This document shows positions 21,093 through 32,130 of a stretch of 64,000 nt of DNA, piece after piece (positions within the stretch are counted from its first letter, which is position 1; the number at the start of each line of letters is the position of its first letter). A program made the position numbers and the translations under genes. The notes under the pieces were generated by a model. The model was given only the letters and a program-made list of their open reading frames with translations. It did no database searches and was not told the DNA's origin. The DNA comes from Ceratotherium simum simum. Taxonomy: Eukaryota; Chordata; Mammalia; Perissodactyla; Rhinocerotidae. The DNA lies in contig NW_004454156.1 in NCBI RefSeq assembly GCF_000283155.1, positions 36,632,236 through 36,696,235 on the forward strand, in the 5' to 3' direction.

Positions 21093-21696
21093 AGTGCATG
21101 TGGTGAATTTACCCCTCCTGAGAACAATCCCCATAGCTGTGTTCTGTCCCTGCTGGGATTTCTGACCTCTGTGAACTGTAACATTTCTGAAGATCATTTC
21201 CTTGGGCTGTCTGCTGTATCTTTTTGTTCCTTTTCCTTTCCGCAACTAGATTCTTCCTGGGTTCTGGATTCTCAAATGGATTGCAGATGGCTGTTATATG
21301 TCACTGATTTCATTTTGGGAGCATTTGCATTGCTTTATGCCATTTCTAGTCATTTTGTTTTTCACATGAATGAGACAATTCCACCTGCTTCTTTCATAAG
21401 AGGGGTGTGGAGGCATTCAAAGGATCCCCCTGGTGCTGGACAGAAATGATCTGTTTCTGACCATGGGTTCACAGCCCTTTTTACAAAGCCAACCCAGAGT
21501 CCCAGAAGACATTCAGCTGACCTTGCAATTCACTTAAAGTGCATCTTCCACTGATAGAGAACAAATTACCTGGATATTGCTGGAGGCCTATGTTACTGAA
21601 TATTTTTAGACTTGTGTCATTGTAAATCAATTACATGTTGGCATAGGTCTGGAATTGATCTCCTGTTTGTTAATTTGTTCCTTTGTGCTTCCTTTG
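21093..21696. other. Unassigned sequence with weak CTCF-like motif
   Basis: No repeat or gene is recognised. On the minus strand an ACCAGGGGG core occurs at 21426-21434, a partial CTCF-like match with weaker flanks than the one at 202. Confidence 0.35.
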
Positions 21697-21830
21697 GTTC
21701 TTTCAATAAACACTGTAGCGAATCTGCTCTGTACCATACTCTGTGCCGGCCCTGGAGAAGCAAACATACAAATAAAACAGAATCTCTGTCTCATTGGGAG
21801 AAGAAAAAGGAGATAGAGGAGAAGAGGATG
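21697..21830 (-). repeat. L2 LINE 3' end
   Basis: The plus strand shows 'ctttcaataaacactgtag', 'taccatactctgtgccggcc' and 'aacatacaaataaaacagaatct', a diverged reverse complement of the L2 tail. Confidence 0.5.
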
Positions 21831-21835
21831 TTCTA

Positions 21836-22018
21836 AGGACTTCATATGGATTAACTCAATTACTCTTCACAGTGACCCTATGAGATAGATATGTTATCAT
21901 CCCCATTTTACAGATGGGATAACCAAGATTAAGTTATTTGCCCAAGGTCATGTCATTGGTAAGTACTTCATGGCTCTAGAGCCCATGTACTATAGTGTCA
22001 CTGTACTATGTTTCCTCT
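21836..22018 (-). repeat. MIR SINE
   Basis: The plus strand reads 'tggattaactcaattactcttcacagtgaccctatgagatag', 'tcatccccattttacagatggg' and 'atttgcccaaggtcatgtca', the reverse complement of the MIR body. Confidence 0.88.
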
Positions 22019-22771
22019 ATTAAAATACAATATTCTGTACTACAGTTCTAAAAAGCATATAAAATGAACTATGGGAACCAGTGGGAGACTCTGAGGGAGG
22101 AAGGGTGAGAAGCGCTTCACAGAGGAGAGTGTGTTTGAACATATTCTTTACTTCCCAAGTCCCATTCTCCCTTTCACTTCCTAGACTCATATGAGAGACC
22201 TCCTCTGCTTCGTAGATGGACAGAAAAGCACAAAAGGACCTTTGGTACAAAACACTGGCAATCCACCTGGGCAAGAACAAGCCTGAGAACTTGGGTCTAA
22301 CCTCTGTGTCCTATGCCTTGGTCCACTGTGTGGGGGCTCCTAAGACCTCCAGGGAGAATTGTACGGGTTCTGCCTCTCACTTGTGCCTCTATCATTCCTA
22401 CAAAGGGCACCCATAATCAGTGGATAGGAGCTCTAGAGACATAGATTTCAGTTTAATAAATGCAAGTATTCAGTTCAGTGCCTGCTGGACTCCAGGCTGG
22501 ATTCGGAGAAGAAGAGGAGTCCAGAGGAGCAGTGCACAGCCCATCTGTGGAGCTCACCATGGGGCTGCTGCCCTCCGCAGCGATATCGTTCCATGGACAG
22601 GAAATTTTCAAACCAGCCTCGTACTCAACATCCCTTAGAGTAAAGGTGACTGTTTATCCTATTTGCCTAGTTCAAGTTCTAGTTTATGTTTGTTGTGCCA
22701 GCATAACCATCAACATCTCTGTTTCCATTCTTAAAAGTGTCCCAGTTTAGATGGTAAATTATCCAGTCACA
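22019..22771. other. Unassigned non-coding sequence
   Basis: A plus frame at 22460-22750 contains an ATG in good Kozak context (caccATGG at about 22557), but no domain, signal peptide or splice support was found. No repeat is recognised. Confidence 0.4.
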
Positions 22772-23032
22772 TGACTTACAGCTGTGGGGCGGTATGATGT
22801 CCTGAATTAAATACCTGACTTAAAATCCTACCTCTGCTACTTGTTAGCTCTATGATCTGGGCAAGTGACCCAAATTCTCCCTTTTCTGGATTGCTCATCT
22901 GTAAACTGGGATGCTAACAACAGTACTGACCTCATAGGATTGTTGTGAGGATTCAATGAACCTCTGCATATGAAATTCTTAGAATGGTACCTGGCACAGT
23001 AGCGACCACACAAGTGTTTACTATCAATATTG
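22772..23032 (+). repeat. MIR SINE (near full length)
   Basis: A long MIR copy. It contains 'ctacctctgctacttgttagctctatgatctgggcaagtgac', 'tgctcatctgtaaactgggatgc', 'cctcataggattgttgtgaggattcaatga' and 'ggtacctggcacagtagcg', in consensus order. Confidence 0.92.
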
Positions 23033-23059
23033 ATTTGTATTGATTTATTGGTTGATTAC

Positions 23060-23282
23060 AGATTTTTATGTGCTTTATTATAAACCTTAATCCTCACAAG
23101 AGTTCTGTGAGTTAGGAGAGAAAATAGATATTATTTTCCCCAGTTTAAAGCATAGGAAATAGAGACTCAGAGAGGGGAAATGATGCGCTCACCATGAAAC
23201 AGCTAATACATGGCAGGATAGGATTCAAGACCGGGGATTCCAATATACGTAGTCCATGCTCAACTTCCGTGTACGTGTTACA
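23060..23282 (-). repeat. MIR SINE
   Basis: The plus strand reads 'accttaatcctcacaagagttctgtgagttagg', 'agactcagagaggggaaatgatg' and 'ggcaggataggattcaagaccggg', the reverse complement of MIR. With 22772-23032 it forms an inverted pair separated by about 27 bases. Confidence 0.88.
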
Positions 23283-23933
23283 AAGAATTCCTCTGCTGCT
23301 TGGAGAAGTTTTAGTCTAGATCAGCATTTCTCAGTGGGTGGATAGTGAAACCTCAGAGGCTGGTGTCGGTGTTTCAGGGTGTCTACATCATTAAAGGCAG
23401 ATCTGGAAATGATCAGTTTCCATTTTTAGTTTTTAAAAATCAGTAAGAACTTTAAAATATTTTCCCTTTTATTGAAATGGGTCAGAGTGTCCACATAGAC
23501 AATGAGAAGCCCTACTGGGCAGCTGGTTAGCTAGTGGGGATCACAGAAGTGTGTGTGTTATTTAGTTGTCCATCAATGCATAGCTCAGCACACCGTCCAC
23601 TTCCAGGGGAGTTTTGACCATCAGACGCAGTTTACAGTGTATTTATTCTCAGTTTCATGTCTTTAAGTACTGTATCATAATAAAATGTTTACTGAAGACA
23701 GGAAGCATAAGGAGCACTCATGTTAAAAACAAGTTAATGAAGAGCATAAAGATAATACTCCTTCTGCAAATTTGCCTCATGCTGCTATTTACTGGATTTG
23801 TTCATTGTACTCATCTCTGCAAAATTCTCAGAAAGAAGTCTACAGTATTTCAAAAACCAATGTTGAAAAATGAAATTATAGACACCATATCTAATTTGGC
23901 TGTCTGGGGAATAACATTAAGAGTGTTATGGGC
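23283..23933. other. Unassigned non-coding sequence
   Basis: A 116-codon plus frame (23614-23964) crosses into the LTR that follows and has no recognisable domain. A possible decayed DNA transposon near 23318-23410 is too weak to call. Confidence 0.4.
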
Positions 23934-24311
23934 TGAATTGTGTTGCCCAAAATTCATATGTTGAAATCCTAACCCCCAGTACCTCAGAATGTGACCGTAC
24001 TTGGAGAAAGGGCCTTTAAAGAGATGATTAAAGTAAAATGAGGTCATTAGAGTAGTCCTAATCCAGTTTGACTAGTGTCCTTATAAGAAGAAGAAACTTG
24101 GCCACAGGTGAGTACAGAAGGAAGACCATGTGAAGACCCAGAGAAAAGATGGGCATCTATAAGCCGAGGAGAGAGGCCTCAGAAAAAACCAGCCCTGTCA
24201 ACACCTTGATCTCAGACTTCTAGCCTCCAGAACTGTGAGAAAATAAATTTCTGTTGTTTAAGCCACCCACTGTTTGATACTTTGTTATGGCAGCCCTAGC
24301 AAACTAATACA
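23934..24311 (+). mobile_element. MaLR (MLT1/MST-type) solo LTR
   Basis: The LTR starts TGTTATGGGCTGAATTG and ends GCAAACTAATACA. Its body has 'cctcagaatgtgac', 'ggcctttaaagagatgatta', 'tgaggtcattag', 'gtgtccttataagaag', 'cctccagaactgtgagaaa' and the AATAAA signal near 24242, all in MaLR order. Flanking 5-mers AAGAG (23929-23933) and AATAG (24312-24316) agree at four of five positions, a plausible target-site duplication. Confidence 0.92.
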
Positions 24312-24317
24312 AATAGC

Positions 24318-24350
24318 CAAAATTATGCAATGTTTACTATTCCAGGCACT
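24318..24350 (-). repeat. MIR SINE, part 1 (split by ERE)
   Basis: The plus strand 'aatgtttactattccaggca' corresponds to the reverse complement of the MIR 3' tail. The element continues after the ERE insertion. Confidence 0.7.
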
Positions 24351-24610
24351 TGGACACACGTTTTTTTTTGTTTTGTTTTTTTTTTTTTTTTTTTTTAAAG
24401 ATTTTATTTATTTATTTTTCCCCCAAAGCCCCAGTACATAGTTGTCTGTCATAGCTGCACATCCTTCTAGTTGCTGTATGTGGGACGCGGCCTCAGCATG
24501 GCTGGAGGAGTGGTGCCTCGGTGCGCACCCAGGATCCGAACCCGGGCCGCCGGCAGCGGAGAGCACGCAGTTAACCGCTAAGCCACGGGGCCGGCCCTGG
24601 ACACACGTTT
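24351..24610. repeat. 13-base target-site duplication flanking ERE
   Basis: TGGACACACGTTT occurs at 24351-24363 and again at 24598-24610, on either side of the SINE. The last T bases merge with the SINE's oligo-T, so the duplicated site is 10-13 bases. Confidence 0.92.
24364..24597 (-). mobile_element. ERE-type SINE (equine repetitive element, ERE1-like)
   Basis: A tRNA-derived SINE in reverse orientation. On the minus strand it begins GGGCCGGCCCCGTGGCTTAG, carries a Pol III A box (TGGCTTAGCGGTTA) and a B box (GGGTTCGGATCC), then 'catgctgaggccgcgtccca', 'caactagaaggatgtgcagc' and 'ctggggctttgggggaa', and ends in a long A-rich tail, seen here as poly-T from 24362. EREs are mobilised by L1 machinery and are restricted to odd-toed ungulates. 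It is inserted in a MIR and flanked by perfect duplications. Confidence 0.93.
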
Positions 24611-24800
24611 ACAATGCATTTTCTCGTTGAAACCTCACAACTCTCCAAGGGCTGTTACTACTATCTCCTGGTTGTACAACCAAGAAAAAGGCACGAGCGA
24701 GGTACACAATTTGCTCAATATCACACAGCTAGTAAATGACAGCTGGATTTAAACCCAGGTTGTCTAAGTTCACACACCGTGCTCGTAACCAGGAGTGACT
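24611..24800 (-). repeat. MIR SINE, part 2
   Basis: The plus strand 'tttctcgttgaaacctcacaa', 'tcacacagctagtaaatgacagctgg' and 'atttaaacccaggttgtctaag' is the reverse complement of the MIR body and head, continuing the fragment at 24318-24350. Confidence 0.88.
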
Positions 24801-25235
24801 CTATTCCCAACAACCACGTGTCATTGCAAAGAAGGATTTACAAATTCCAGTCTGAAAATGTCTCTCTGGTCTTTCCATTTAAAAACAAAATACAAAAATT
24901 ATTAAGGCAAACTTGTTTTTATAAGAATAAGATGAAAAATATATTCCAAACAGGTCATGAAAGTTTTTTGATGACATAAAATAAAGTTAAACTTCAATGT
25001 ATATTTTAATAGCACTTGTGACTCAAATCATGTTTTCTTATATAGTCAAGCTTCAATTGAAAAATTAGAAAGTAAAAATAAAGAAGAGTAAAATAGTATA
25101 TATATATATATATGCACATATATGATTATTAAACAGTGGCTTAAAATAAACATTGTCATAAAAATTTTCATATTATATTTCTACCAAATAAAAAATTTTG
25201 TGTATTGCATTTTTATCATATCCAGATTAAATTCA
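24801..25235. other. AT-rich unassigned spacer
   Basis: An AT-rich stretch with a (TA)n tract at 25098-25114. No gene or interspersed repeat is recognised. Confidence 0.45.
25098..25114 (+). repeat. (TA)n microsatellite
   Basis: About eight TA units followed by TGCACATATATG. Confidence 0.9.
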
Positions 25236-25875
25236 TTCACTCATTCATTCATTTATTGCACAAATACTTTCTGAGCTTTAACTATGTTCCAGGCAGTAGA
25301 CTAGACAACGGGGATAAAAGATAACAAGGAAGGCATGGGTCTTATCCTTGCGGAGCTTACAGTCTCAAAACAAATACAGGTAAGCAAACCAACTCAGTCA
25401 TCATAAATTGTAGAAGTGCTAAACTGGGATAGAGGGCAATAGCAGGGGCATTTCCTCAGATGTGGGGGACAGGAAAATCTTTCTGACACGTAAGCTAAGA
25501 CCTGAAGGAAGAGATGGAGCTGAACTAAAGGCAAGAGCATTTGGGGTGGGGAATGAGTGGTTTTGAGCAACTGAAGAGAAAGGAGAGAACAATGAGAGAT
25601 GAGGTTGGAGAGGTGGCGCTGTTCAGGTCATGCGGGGCCTCAGGGGCTATTGCGAGTACGTAGTTCTGATTTCATGCCCAATGCGGTGGAAAGCCATGAA
25701 GAGTTTTAAACGGGGGCAGAATGAGCGGTGTGATCTGACCTGTTTTAAGAAAGCACTTCTGCTGCTGCATGGAGATGGAGCGCAGGAAGCAAAGCACTTG
25801 TGGAGAGACCCAGCAAGAGACTTTTGCAATATTCCAGGGGTAACGAGTTCACTTAGGGAGGTAGCAGCATAGATG
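25236..25875 (-). repeat. L2 LINE, long 3' region
   Basis: About 640 bases in reverse orientation. From the 3' end, the plus strand shows the ATTC/ATTT tail, 'ctatgttccaggcagtag', 'cggagcttacagtctc', 'ctaagacctgaaggaag', 'gatgaggttggagaggtggc', 'caggtcatgcggggcctcagg', 'ggaaagccatgaagagttttaaacggggg' and 'tgtgatctgacctg'. This is the complete order of the L2 3' kilobase. The minus frame 25647-26225 (192 codons) overlaps it and is not a gene. Confidence 0.9.
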
Positions 25876-26048
25876 AAAAGTAAATGAATCTGAACTATAT
25901 TGCCCTGGTAGACCTGACAGACTTGATAACAGATTAAACACGGAAGAGTGGAGGGGACTGTAAGGGAAAGGGAAGAGTCAAGGATGATTTCTAAAGCTCT
26001 TGGAAGGATGGTGTTTCCATTTCCTGAGATGGGAAAGTGTGTATGTGG

Positions 26049-26073
26049 ATGTGTGTGTGTGTGTGTGTGTGTT
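26049..26073 (+). repeat. (TG)n microsatellite
   Basis: Twelve or so TG units followed by a G-run (TTGGGGGGA). Confidence 0.95.
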
Positions 26074-26269
26074 GGGGGGACCGATTTATAGAAGGATGCA
26101 GTCCAGGTCTGGTGCTGCAGATCCATGACATCAAGTCTCAGGCTCCTTCCGTCTTCCTGCTTTGCCATCTTAGTGCATGATTTTCCTTTAAACGGTCCCA
26201 AGATGGATGCTATACAGCCCCACATCCATGTTTAAAACGAGGAGGATGAAAAAGGAAGCAACATGGAAG

Positions 26270-26500
26270 AAAGAAGTAGTGACCCTTATCTGAAAAAAGA
26301 AAACTTGCTCAGAAATCCCTACAGACTTCTGCTTATACCTCCTTGGCCAAAATTCTGTCCCAAGGCTAGCCCTTGTTGCAAGAGATGCTGGGAAATGTAG
26401 CTTTACAATTGAGCCAATTAAGCCCCTAACAAAACCAGGGTTCTCTAATTACGATGACAGCAAGAATGGATGTTGGGTACACAACCAGCACTGTCTGATA
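26270..26500. repeat. Unclassified old interspersed repeat
   Basis: The block with 'ttgttgcaagagatgctggg', 'aaatgtagctttacaattgagcc' and 'aatggatgttgggtacacaacc' resembles a repeat module I have seen in many mammalian loci, but I cannot place it in a named family. Confidence 0.4.
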
Positions 26501-28189
26501 GGCTATCCTCTAGTTGAGTTAGCAAGGGAATCTGAGCAGGCTGAAGGACAAGATATTTTTAAATTTACTTGGATCTCAATTCTTCATGAGTGAGCAAAAT
26601 GCATAACGAGTGCTGGCAAATCTGGGGCTGTCCTATTCCTGATTATAAGGAATCTTTCATTTGTGAAAAGGAAAGACCAATCTTCTGTCATTGACCTCCC
26701 AATCATCTCTCAACTGCATCCCTCAGTGCCAGAACTCTTCTCTTTTCATAGTGATTATGATTGTGTCACTTGCAAGCGTTGCCATCAGGCTTGGTGTTCT
26801 GCCACCAGTATGCTCGCACCAAATGTCCTGAGAGGATGGCTTAGCCAAATTGAATGTTGGCTCTTTTATCTTACATATTGCCTTATGATTCTTGGAAAGT
26901 GAGTATTACCAGATTTCACTATAGGACAGTCTCCTCATCATAGTCTCCAGGGCAGTCTAGATGACCCAGATATATCAGCCAGCCCTCCCCAGCATGTGCC
27001 TCTGGGATACTGTGCATTCTAAGGCCCCCTGTATCTGAACCGAGAACAGAATTCTTTGGCAGAAAGCAGATGCCTGTCTAGAAGCTGTAGCCCATTACCC
27101 CTGCACAAAGATAGACTGTACTCTGCTGGAATCTAATCTGGAAACGTTTAATACATTTGCAGCACAAGTGCCAGCTACTTTACTTAAGAGGAGGGATGAT
27201 CATTTTTTTTTTCTCTTAAAGAGAAACTTCAAACTAAATATAAATCAACCTCCTCAATATGCCCATCATACCTGATAACGAAAACAGGCTTCAGTGAGGG
27301 GAATCGTGGCCTCCTGGGAAGAGCTTTGGCCAACAATGAAGAGAAAGAGAAAGAAGAGACCAAAAAAAAGGAAGGGAGAGGCTCTCACTGTGTTGAATCA
27401 GATACCATTCTTTCTCTGGAAGAAATTCAGCAAATGAGTATCTTGTCAAGTTACTCTAGTGAAAACAGGGACAATTAATTAAGACAGCACAAACCATCCC
27501 CAAATGCTGGAGTTTGGGATTTGCTGAACATCTCAAGCTATTTTCCAAATGTTTGGGGTTTGGCACAGTCCAGGCTCATGACTGGGAAGTTTTCCTGAAA
27601 GTCTGTCTTAAATGCTCCTATTTTTATTCCATCTCCTTGCAGTTAACATCCGGCTCATTCATTTGCTCCAAATTCGGATTCGATACACGTTAGATACCTT
27701 CACCCTCTGCACGTGCCCAGTCCCCTTCATGTGGTCCACAGAAATTTCAGAGTCTTGTCTGTGTGCCTCGTTTTCAGAGCAGGCGCCCATTCCTTTCTCC
27801 TTGTGCACCATCCTCAGGGACTGGGAGACTGTGACGAGGATGGAGGGGAGAACATGTCATGTGTGGTGCTGCACAAGAAACATTTCTCAAAGCCTCAGGG
27901 AGACGTGATAGCTGACTTCACAGTTTTGAAAGGATGGTGCATGGAGAAGGATTAAACCTATTCTCTACGGCCCCAGAGGGATTGAACTGGGACCAGAGAT
28001 ATATGCGAGCTCAACACAAGAAAGACTTCCTCATTTCAGAGCACCCAGGAAGAGAGAGAGCTGTCTTGTCATCACCAGAAGAGATGGGTCTTCATTAGAG
28101 GTTTTAATGATTCTCCACTAATTTTTGGCAACTGAAAAATGGATATATAAAGCTATTCAAATATAGACTAAATAGTTGGATTAAAAGAC

Positions 28190-28305
28190 CTTAAAGTGCC
28201 TTTCTTTAAGTTTTGGGCACTGTATACGCAACTCTGAACACAGTCCTGGTACATAAAAGGTGCACAATAATTATTTGTTGAATGAATGAATGGGTAACTG
28301 AATGA
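28190..28305 (+). repeat. L2 LINE 3' tail
   Basis: The sequence 'cagtcctggtacataaaaggtgcacaataattatttgttg' followed by GAATGAATGAATGG matches the L2 terminal block and its short tandem tail. Confidence 0.85.
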
Positions 28306-29029
28306 AAACTGACACAGCTTTGGCAACATCAAGCACTGTGACACCCTTGAAAAACTGGGATGGGTAGTAAGGAAGCTCTGATGTATTGCATGTGGCCATC
28401 CTTGTCTCTGAGCAGGGCTATTGTGTCCTGCCCCTGAGAGGCAACCCCTAAAGTTTAAAGAAGACTCTACTTCCTTCTTTAGCATTTCTCCAAGCCTCAA
28501 GTTGAAACTGTTGTTGTGCTGCTACATAATGTGGCTTCTGAGCCTACAGCTGAGAATGTGTAGGAAATGGCAACCTCTTAGTCCGAGGAGGCTTAAACGG
28601 CACGAGTATTCTTTATGTTTGCCCTACTGTGGTTAACCAGATAATTAAGTAAAATCATGCCATGTTTCAGAGCCCTCTTGAGAGGGTCCTGGGACACAAC
28701 TCAACACTCAGGCCAACCCTGTTCATTTATCTAATAACCATCTTTGAAGGCCTGCTAGTTGCCAGCTCTATGCATCCTGGAAAAGGGAGGAGATGGCCTT
28801 AGGTGTAGATGGGCACGGCTGGTGAGGCAGTCTGTCAGGCGAAGGAAAGGCTGCGTGTGCCCTCAGGTAAGGCAGTTGAAACATAACTGGCCTCAACATT
28901 CTAGGAAATAGCAACAACGCATTCAGCTTTTGAAGCTCAAATCATCCTGGTTTTATTGTGGAATCTGAGGCAAATAGAGAAATTTAAGAGCCACATCTGC
29001 AAAGGGCAGGAAAGGGAATTTGCATTGAT
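28306..29029. other. Unassigned non-coding sequence
   Basis: No gene or clear repeat. A faint L2-like resemblance at about 28720-28800 is not enough to call. Confidence 0.4.
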
Positions 29030-29250
29030 AAAGCATCAGCGTTTATTAGTATTATTTAGCATTAAAATCTCATTTAGTAGTTACAAGAAAATTCAATAGA
29101 GCAAGAATTTATATACCCATTTTACAGATGAGGAAACTGAGGATTGGCAAAGCAAACTGAGACGTCCAAAATTACACAGCAAATACTAGCAGAGCCAGGA
29201 TGCAAGCTCTTTCAGTCTGACCCCAGGGTCTATGTTCATCACTGCCAAGA
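29030..29250 (-). repeat. MIR SINE
   Basis: The plus strand 'cccattttacagatgaggaaactgagg', 'aaattacacagcaaatact' and 'agagccaggatgcaagc' is the reverse complement of the MIR core and head. A short plus frame beginning at 29144 lies over it and is not a gene. Confidence 0.9.
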
Positions 29251-29637
29251 GAGTTCAACATACTTCTGTTTTTCAAGGTTATTTGTCATTATTGTTTGGC
29301 TGGCAAAGAGCCTAATCCAGCCCTTGACCAGAAGCGTCTTTTGCTCCCTGAGATTATCACACACAGATAAGAAAAATAAAGGAGTAGGCTGAGTCAGACA
29401 TTTCCCAATACTTCACAATAGGAGCAGGAGAGGAAACATTTTCAGAGTAGGGAGCATTGTGGACCTGAATTTGTGAACAATTACTTAGGGTCTGAGACCA
29501 TTTCCACACACTTCAGAAGGTGGATTCCCACCGCTTTGTTCAGATTTCTGAGACTTGACTAACTTTGTGTGTCTGTGAAGGAAGTCCATCATGACTGCAA
29601 ATACGACTTCACCAAGTAAGAGTAATTCTTCATGGTC
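29251..29637. other. Unassigned spacer
   Basis: No repeat or gene is recognised between two MIR copies. Confidence 0.4.
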
Positions 29638-29812
29638 AAAAGATGAGCTCTAGCCTGGACCCACCACTTAAGAGCCGCAGGATCTTGGGCAGTGTACTCC
29701 ACCATTGAAGATCAGCTTCCTTTGGTCTCAAATAAGCATAGGACCTACCTCAAAGAATTGGCATGAGATCAAATGAGGAAAAGTACGTGAAGACATTTTG
29801 TCACCTGAAAAA
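29638..29812 (+). repeat. MIR SINE
   Basis: The blocks 'agctctagcctggacccacc', 'aagagccgcaggatcttgggcag', 'ggacctacctcaaagaattgg' and 'tgagatcaaatgaggaaaagtacgtgaag' follow MIR order with moderate divergence. Confidence 0.72.
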
Positions 29813-31845
29813 GGCTAGTCATATGAATTCAGTTAGTCATCATTACTTTAGCTCTTTTCTATGGAAATCAAAACACCTTTGGTTTAAAATGAAAAAAAAA
29901 AAAAGAAAGCCCTAAGTTGAACAGATTTAATAACCTTGCATGACTTAGTTTTAAAAAACAGACTTTTAAAAATATATACTATGTGAAAATGGAATTTCAA
30001 ACTGGGTCTCATGATTTCTAATCGAGCTTGAAGGCAGCTTCCTAAAATAGGAACTGGCTCCTTCATCAATTGGCTCCAACTAGATTATGCATCTCAAAAC
30101 AATCAGCCTCTAGTTCCAGAAAGTAGAAAAAGAAAAAATATCTATAGCAGCTTCCAGTTTTTCTTGGATTATCAGTTGGTGCTCTGAAGGATTTCAATTT
30201 TTTTTATGAATGTAGCTTCAGAATTACACAAAGCTTAAACCAATTAGATGGATGGGGAAGTTGGGGAGGGGAGAGGAAAAGGAAAGTCAATGGAGAGGCC
30301 AATCCCACATTCCCCTTTCTTTCCAATAAATAATAAAGTATGCAAGTGAGGGTATCAGTGAGATGAATTGGAACCTGCTGAGTCTGGGGGGAAACCCTGA
30401 AGATTGGGCAGAGTGGGCCAGTGCCTCCACCACGTGAGCACATCTGGAAAGGGGAGAGATGGCCTATCAGCACCGCGGGCGGCTTTGAGGGCTCTGCAAA
30501 GGGCTGTAGGGCAATGACATTTTCTATTTCAGATGGGAGCTGAGAAGTTAATCATGTCAACTCTCGTTTGACAACAATTACCTAAAAGTGGTTTGAGAGC
30601 AACATCAACAAGCTCGAGATGTTCTACCTATTGATAAAGAAAACAGTAAATACGGTAATTTACCTAATAGTCATATACTAAATAATTTGTTCGTTTAAAA
30701 AATAAACCAGCTGGTATGCAAAATTTAAATCAATAATAATAATAAATTTGGGTCATCAGACTCAAAATATGTCCATTTGCTCTGCAGTCATAAAACTACC
30801 ATTTATATTTAATTCATATTTCTTTAACATAAAGGGTACACTTGCCAGTGTTTCTCTGATATCATCTTTTACTTCAAGACCCTAAAGCATTTTTGACCAT
30901 AGTATTTTGTTTTCATAATTATAAATTAATACAGTGACATCCTTTAGGATTATTTAAGGTTGCTCTTTTGGGGACTTCTATAATGCTCATCACTCCTAAC
31001 TTAATGAAATATTGTTGGCTGAGTGAGAGCCATGTTAATGAACCCGTCATGAATATCTTTTATGTCCACTGGGCTGTGACATAACAGGGGCCCAAGGAGA
31101 GGCTCTGATTTTGGGGTTCACTTTCTGCTTCTGAGATCTGACAGCAGAGAAGATCTTTAGAGGTGCTGGTAACTGTGGGGAAGGGAAGCAGAAAGGATTG
31201 AGATTAAGATGCAGAAATCTCATTGCTGCCACCCCCCCAGGAGTTTCCAGAGAGATGGGTAAGAAGTTTATCAGCTTTGCAGCCCTCTGGAGAAGCAGCC
31301 AAGACCATGCCCTCAGAGCCTGGACTGCTCGCCCACCCAACGTGGTTGGGGAGGGTGGGCAGCCACAGCAGGAAGCCTTTGTTTCTGGGAGTTTAGAAGG
31401 AAGTGCTTTAGCTGCTCGCTTTATGATCTGAAGACCCTTCCCTTCTGGAAGCCTCGCTCCACAGTCCTTTCACTACTGTCCCTCTGGAGCTCCCCAACCC
31501 GATGGCCCTCCTCAAACTCCTCCTTTCTTGCCTTGAGCCTAATACCTCTCTGCCCTGCTGATCCTGCACAAAGAACCATGCCCACCTGGGCTCCTGGTAA
31601 CCCATGACAGTAACCACAGAGAGGGCAAGGGTCAGGAAGAGTCAATTGCCTCAACAACAGCTTCTTCTGAGTCCCTTGTGCTGTACAAGGCACGGTCACA
31701 TTCAGGATGGAGGGGAGGAAATGAGGAGGAAGAAGAGACAGTGTCCACTTTTCAGTGTTCATTATCGATGAGGATGGTGAGGAGTACAAATTGGGGCCCC
31801 TTCTGTTTTTTACCTCCTACAGAGTACCCAAGTGCCAACCGACAT
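29813..31845. other. Unassigned non-coding sequence
   Basis: About 2 kb with no named repeat. A poly-A run lies at about 29889-29904. The 30540-31020 portion is AT-rich. No exon is supported. Confidence 0.4.
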
Positions 31846-31882
31846 CACCACCACCATCATCATCATCATCACCGTCATCATC
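31846..31882 (+). repeat. (CAT/CAC)n trinucleotide repeat
   Basis: About twelve CAC and CAT units. In frame it would encode a His run, seen in a spurious plus-strand frame. It directly abuts a MIR tail. Confidence 0.93.
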
Positions 31883-31884
31883 AC

Positions 31885-32130
31885 AGTTCACATTTACTCA
31901 ATACTTATCATATGCTGTGATACTTATCATATGCGATATTTTAAGCACTTGTACATTTAAATCCTCATAACAAGTCTATGTGGGAGATACTGTCATCCCC
32001 ACTTTACAGATGAGGAGAGGGACACACTGAGCTCAGGTCGTTAGCCCTGCTAGTAAGTAGGAGAGCCAGGACGCCAGTCCCAGGTTGTCTGACTCCCAAG
32101 CTCACAGGTCCCACACTACGTTATATTGCT
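31885..32130 (-). repeat. MIR SINE
   Basis: The plus strand 'cacttgtacatttaaatcctcataacaag', 'tcatccccactttacagatgaggag' and 'gagagccaggacgccagtcccaggttgtctgact' matches the reverse complement of MIR. A local duplication of 'atacttatcatatg' occurs at 31901-31934. Confidence 0.9.

Larger units (their letters stand above)
25876..28189. other. Unassigned non-coding sequence
   Basis: No gene is supported. The segment contains a TG microsatellite and a repeat-like block at 26270-26500 listed separately. The frames at 27612-27955 are overlapping chance frames. Confidence 0.4.

Noticed and set aside
22460..22750. Frame with a good Kozak ATG at about 22557
   Set aside because: No signal peptide or domain follows, no exon boundaries, and a single Kozak match is weak evidence.
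24500..24597. tRNA-like sequence with A and B boxes
   Set aside because: It is the head of an ERE SINE, not a functional tRNA: the cloverleaf is not preserved and it has an A-rich tail and target duplication.
25647..26225. 192-codon minus-strand open frame
   Set aside because: Overlaps an L2 relic and a TG microsatellite (seen as a Thr-His run).
31846..31920. His-rich open frame
   Set aside because: Produced by the CAT/CAC trinucleotide repeat next to a MIR.
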